From Rutidosis leptorrhynchoides (lineage: Eukaryota > Streptophyta > Magnoliopsida > Asterales > Asteraceae), in the NCBI RefSeq assembly GCF_046630445.1, contig NC_092342.1:78294001-78358000 (forward strand): a stretch of 64,000 bases of DNA, given 5' to 3'. A model generated the notes under the pieces. It ran no database searches and had not been told where the DNA came from. It worked only from the letters and a program-made list of their open reading frames with translations. Shown in pieces: positions 60,003 through 64,000 of this stretch. A program made the translations under genes and the position numbers. The stretch's first letter is position 1, and the number at the start of each line of letters is the position of its first letter.

Positions 60003-62365
60003 TGTAGCGACCCGACCAAATCATGTTTGACGGCGCCGTCTACTTAGGTCCCGTTACGTGGTCATAAGTCTTTAAGACAAAGTTTGACCAAAATATGTCG
60101 CCTTCATTTCAAAATAAAGATTGTTCCCAAAGTTTACAAGAATTGTTCAACCAATAGTTAAGTTACAACGTTATAATACGAATGAAATCTAGGCGACACG
60201 GTTTAAAGTAAAGTCAAAAGACGCTCCATGAAATGCACATATACTCGACATCCAATGCAAGTATCAAATAATGAGCGGAAGCATGTATCATGTATCGTTC
60301 AAGGACCTGAGAAAAACATAGAAATCTGTCAACGAAAACGTTGGTGAAATCATAGGTTTAAGTAAGTAAGTACAAGTGAACCACAAGATTTGCATCAATG
60401 AATTTAATAGTAATACATTCCAAAAGTTTGTTTCACGAGCACCCAATTATCAATGCTTAACATTTCCTTCCATTGAACCCCATCACTTAGTGCTAGAACA
60501 TACACTGTTTCTCGAAAATATATTTCATTCGTAAACGGTAGCGAACCGTTTGAATGAGGGTTTGTCAAACCCATATGGATCCATACAACATAAGTTCTCG
60601 CTTACACCCGGCAAGTGTAACTAATGATAATCGAATTGAGGATTTTGTTCTAAACTCGTATGTAGAATGTTTGTTTTCCTGTACTTGTGTTCACTTAGTA
60701 AAGAAATGTTTATGTTTTCTCATCCCAAATGTAAGTTCAAAAAGAGTAAAAGTGGGACTATGATCTCACCTTGAGTGCACGAGTAGTAAAGTACTTCGAC
60801 AAGTAAACGTGTGCAAAGAACAATGCTAGTCTTGACCTAAACAATAGGTTTGTATCAATAACGGTAAACACAATAGGTCAAAGATGTTCAATTAGTCCTA
60901 TGGCTCGTTAAGACTCGATCATAATAGCATGTGAACCAAATTGTCATGTTTCATGCAAGGTACAAGTATAAAAACATGTTAGAACGATTGCACAATTATT
61001 TGGTTAAGTTTGATTAAAAGTCAACTTGGTCGGGTCAAAGTCAACAGAAAAGTCAACGGGGTCGGGTTGGATATCCGACAATTTTTCTAAGTTATATAAT
61101 CATATATGAGCATGTTGGCCAAGTTTCATGTTAATCGGAGGTCCGTAGCATAGCAAACATTTTCATGTCAAATGACCAAAGCAAACAGCCAGTTTTAGCC
61201 AAATGGGACGGCGTCCCAAATGGCTAGACGGCGTCTCGATTAAAAGAGTGGGACGGCGTCCCCAATTCCTAGACGGCGTCTAGGTTAGAAAAGTGAGACG
61301 TCGTCCTGGGTATCTGGACGGCGTCCTGAGGTGTTTCCAGGCCCTGGTTGCTGAAACTCCTAAGTGCACGAATCAAAACTCAACCCAACACAATTTACAA
61401 ACCGCAAACATTCAAGGCATGCATTTTATATCACCGGAAAGGTATTTTGACAAGGAACGCAACTATGCACTTTTTATCAATCAAACTTTCATTTACAACA
61501 ACCAAAAACCGCAATCAATGCTCCTCATTCAATGCATACAAGTCATAAACGCCATTTAATGATTCGATAGCCAAATTACATGAACAATATGCCGTTTCGA
61601 AGGTAATTAAGCATACAACACAACCTAACACTTACAATTAACATTTCATGTCATTTAATGCATCAAAAATCCATTCCTAGTTCATGAAACCCTAACCAAA
61701 AATCACCAAATTTTATAATCAAGTTTAAGAGGTTTCTTAGATCAATCTTTACATCCAAATGAAGCTAATGATACTAGTAACACTTTTAAAACATGCACAT
61801 TAACAATCTAATAACATTTGATCATCCAAAATCAAGGATTTAGCAAGTAATTTTCATAATGAACTAGTTACACCAAAAACAACAAATCGAGCATACAAAT
61901 TACTTACACGACATCACAATGAGCCATAGACACTAATTAACATACTTTTAAGTCAAGAACACAAATTTAAAGAAAACTAGTGTTTTAGAAATGTTACCCA
62001 AACGAGATGAAGTTGGTACCAAAACGAAGAGGATGAAGAGAGGATCACGAATATGTAATTTATTTTGTTGTAAGCCTCCTAGATCGAATTTAGATGATGA
62101 TTGAATGAATTTGGAAATTGGGTGTGTTCTTGCTAGAGAGAAAGAGAGAGAGAGAGATGGTTGAATGGTGGTGATTGGGGTGGACTAGGTGACCTAGTCA
62201 ACTAGTTTGCCCCGTGTCAATTTTAGTCCCTCGAGTTTGTAGTCGGGTGCGGAAAATACCTAAACGGAAATTTTAAAACGCGTATTAACGGGAGATGTTA
62301 TAGACATGTAACGGAGTTTAAATTAGTATAACGGAAAAGAAAACGGAAAAAGGCGGGATGTTACA
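60003..62365 (-). repeat. 3' LTR of element G
   Basis: Plus strand starts TGTAGCGACCCGACC and ends GCGGGATGTTACA, then a polypurine tract and a minus-strand pol. Its partner LTR is beyond the right edge, so the TSD cannot be tested. Contains GACGGCGCCGTC (60029-60040) and a palindrome series at 61204-61327. Confidence 0.87.
61204..61327. repeat. Six palindromes with core GAC-GGC-GTC (G LTR)
   Basis: TGGGAC-GGC-GTCCCA (61204-61218), AGAC-GGC-GTCT (61226-61236), GGGAC-GGC-GTCCC (61250-61262), CTAGAC-GGC-GTCTAG (61269-61283), an imperfect unit at 61295-61307 and GGAC-GGC-GTCC (about 61316-61326). The arms differ between units but stay complementary within each. Confidence 0.9.
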
Positions 62366-62379
62366 TTACCTACTCCTTA
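62366..62379 (-). other. Polypurine tract of element G
   Basis: Minus strand TAAGGAGTAGGTAA directly before the TGTAACATCC LTR start. Confidence 0.7.
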
Positions 62380-62399
62380 AAAGAAATTTCGTCCCGAAA

Positions 62400-64000
62400 T
62401 TTAAGTAGGCGTAGTAGTCGTTGTTTCTTCCTCGAGATCTTGCGTTTCTGAATTCACAAATAGATGAGGATACTTCCTTTGCATTTGGTCTTGTCTTTCC
62501 CAAGTAAACTCGGGTCCTCTTTTGGCATTCCAACGAACCTTGACAATCGGGATTCGGCTTTGTTTCAATGTCTTGACTTAGGTGTCCACAATTTCAACCG
62601 GTTCCTCCACAAAATGAAGTTTGTCATCAATAGTAAGTTCTTCGAGAGGGATGACGATATCGGGTTCGGCAAGACACTTTTTCAAGTTAGTTACATGGAA
62701 GGTAGGATGAACGGAGTTCAATTGAGGCGGAAGATCTAAACGATAAGCAACGGTTCCAATACGCTCCAAGATTTCGAAAGGACCAATATACCGCGGATTT
62801 AGCTTCCCGCGTTTCCCAAAACGGATTACACCCTTCCAAGGTGCCACTTTTAACATTACTCGGTCACCGACTTGAAATTCAAGATCGTTGCGTCGTTTGT
62901 CGGTATAGCTCTTTTGACGACTTCGGGCCGTCCTAAGCCTATCTCGGATTTGAACGATTTTCTCGGTGGTTTCGTGAATGAGTTCGGGTCCGGTGATTTG
63001 CACGTCGCCTACCTCGGCCCAACAAAGAGGTGAACGACATTTGCGGCCATATAGCGCTTCAAAAGGTGCGGCTTTAATACTCGCGTGATAACTATTGTTG
63101 TAAGAGAACTCGGCGAGAGGTAAGTGCTTGTCCCAAGCTTTTCCGAAATCAACCACGCAAGCTCGTAACATGTCCTCTAAGGTTTGAATTGTACGTTCGC
63201 TTTGTCCATCGGTTTGAGGATGATATGCGGTGCTCATGTCTAAACGCGTTCCCAACGCTTCTTGCAATGTACGCCAAAATCTAGAAACGAAACGGCCATC
63301 TCGGTCGGAGATAATCGATAAAGGTACACCGTGTCGGGCTACGATCTCCTTAATGTAAAGTTGTGCAAGTTTCTCCATTTTGTCCGTTTCTTTCATGGCA
63401 AGGAAGTGTGCGGATTTGGTGAGACGGTCAACAATAACCCAAATGGTATCATAACCGCCCGTCGTTTTTGGTAGCTTGGTGATAAAATCCATCGTTATCC
63501 TTTCCCACTTCCATTACGGGATCTCGGGTTGTTGAAGTAATCCGGACGGTCTTTGGTGTTCGGCTTTGACTTTGGAACATGTCAAACACTTGGAAACATA
63601 AGTAGCTACGTCCCTTTTGATGTTCGGCCACCAATATAGTTGTTTAAGGTCGTGGTACATCTTATTGGCACTGGGGTGAATCGAGTATCGTGACTTATGG
63701 GCTTCCTCTAAAATAAGGCTTCGTAGATCCCCATAACTAGGCACCCAAATTCTTCCGGCGAAATATCGGAGTCCGGTTTCTTTAACTTCGAATCGAGAGG
63801 TGAGGACGTTCAAGTGTTCGAGAGAGATGTTTTCATCCTTGAGAGCCTCATCTTGGGCTACCCGAATTTGGCTATTAAGGTTGGTGTGAATGGTGATGTT
63901 TAAAGCTCGTACACGGAGAGGCACCGCTCTTTCTTTTCGACTTAAGGTATCGGCTACTACATTTGCCTTCCCGGGATGGTAACGAAGCTCGCAATCGTAA
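62400..64000 (-). pseudogene. Element G pol, C-terminal part (RNase H end, integrase, chromodomain)
   Basis: Minus strand, running off the right edge. From 64000 down: end of RNase H ([20 protein letters not shown]), integrase zinc region ([17 protein letters not shown]), [29 protein letters not shown], the GPF motif and a chromodomain. All segments share one frame. A TAA near 63513 replaces a Gln codon and another stop at 62578-62580 cuts the chromodomain, whose remainder ([15 protein letters not shown]) is still readable to about 62410. Related to the A/B pol but clearly a different family. Confidence 0.9.

Overview
This is a plant nuclear window, most likely from a eudicot and probably Asteraceae. 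The reasons are an AT-rich background, several Ty3/gypsy elements with 1.9-4.6 kb LTRs, hAT, Mutator and Harbinger-like DNA elements, and one CYCLOIDEA/TB1-type TCP transcription factor gene. The family placement is inference; nothing in the sequence names the species. The TCP gene is the only host gene I can support. Almost everything else is mobile DNA.

Left part (1-29101) is a nested stack that can be ordered by its target-site duplications (TSDs). Element C, a plus-strand chromodomain gypsy element, enters at the left edge and ends with its 3' LTR at 27193-29101. Element A (minus strand, 1031-13021, TSD AGTAG) sits inside the C pol gene between RNase H and integrase. Element D (plus strand, 14200-26862, TSD GTTTG; Tat-type pol, no gag, an antisense ORF) sits further downstream in the same pol gene. 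Element E (16738-21303, TSD GATCA), apparently a 4.6 kb solo LTR full of AT microsatellites, sits inside D. Removing A, D and E rejoins the interrupted reading frames.

Middle part (29102-46628) holds a 5'-truncated LINE relic, the intronless TCP gene (31329-32306) with a G-box in an inverted repeat upstream, and about 14 kb of gene-free DNA. That DNA contains a 557 bp hAT-type element with an 8 bp TSD, a 289 bp LINE tail with a 14 bp TSD, a 1.7 kb Mutator-like element with about 340 bp inverted repeats and a Harbinger-like MITE inside it, and many microsatellites.

Right part (46629-64000) holds element B, a complete young Tekay-like chromovirus on the minus strand with a TTTAC TSD, LTRs differing at three sites, and one uninterrupted 1490-codon gag-pol. 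Element B lies inside an unclassified AT-rich repeat (F). F is followed by an E-family LTR fragment and then by element G, whose LTR (60003-62365) and minus-strand pol run off the right edge.

The most unusual signals are not protein genes. The C LTR carries an array of hairpins with different stems around one nearly constant loop. The G LTR carries a second series of palindromes with covarying arms. A block of about 75 bp is shared by LTRs of otherwise different families. Elements A and B carry an extra ORF upstream of gag with an acidic-basic-coiled-coil layout, preceded by a splice-acceptor-like sequence.
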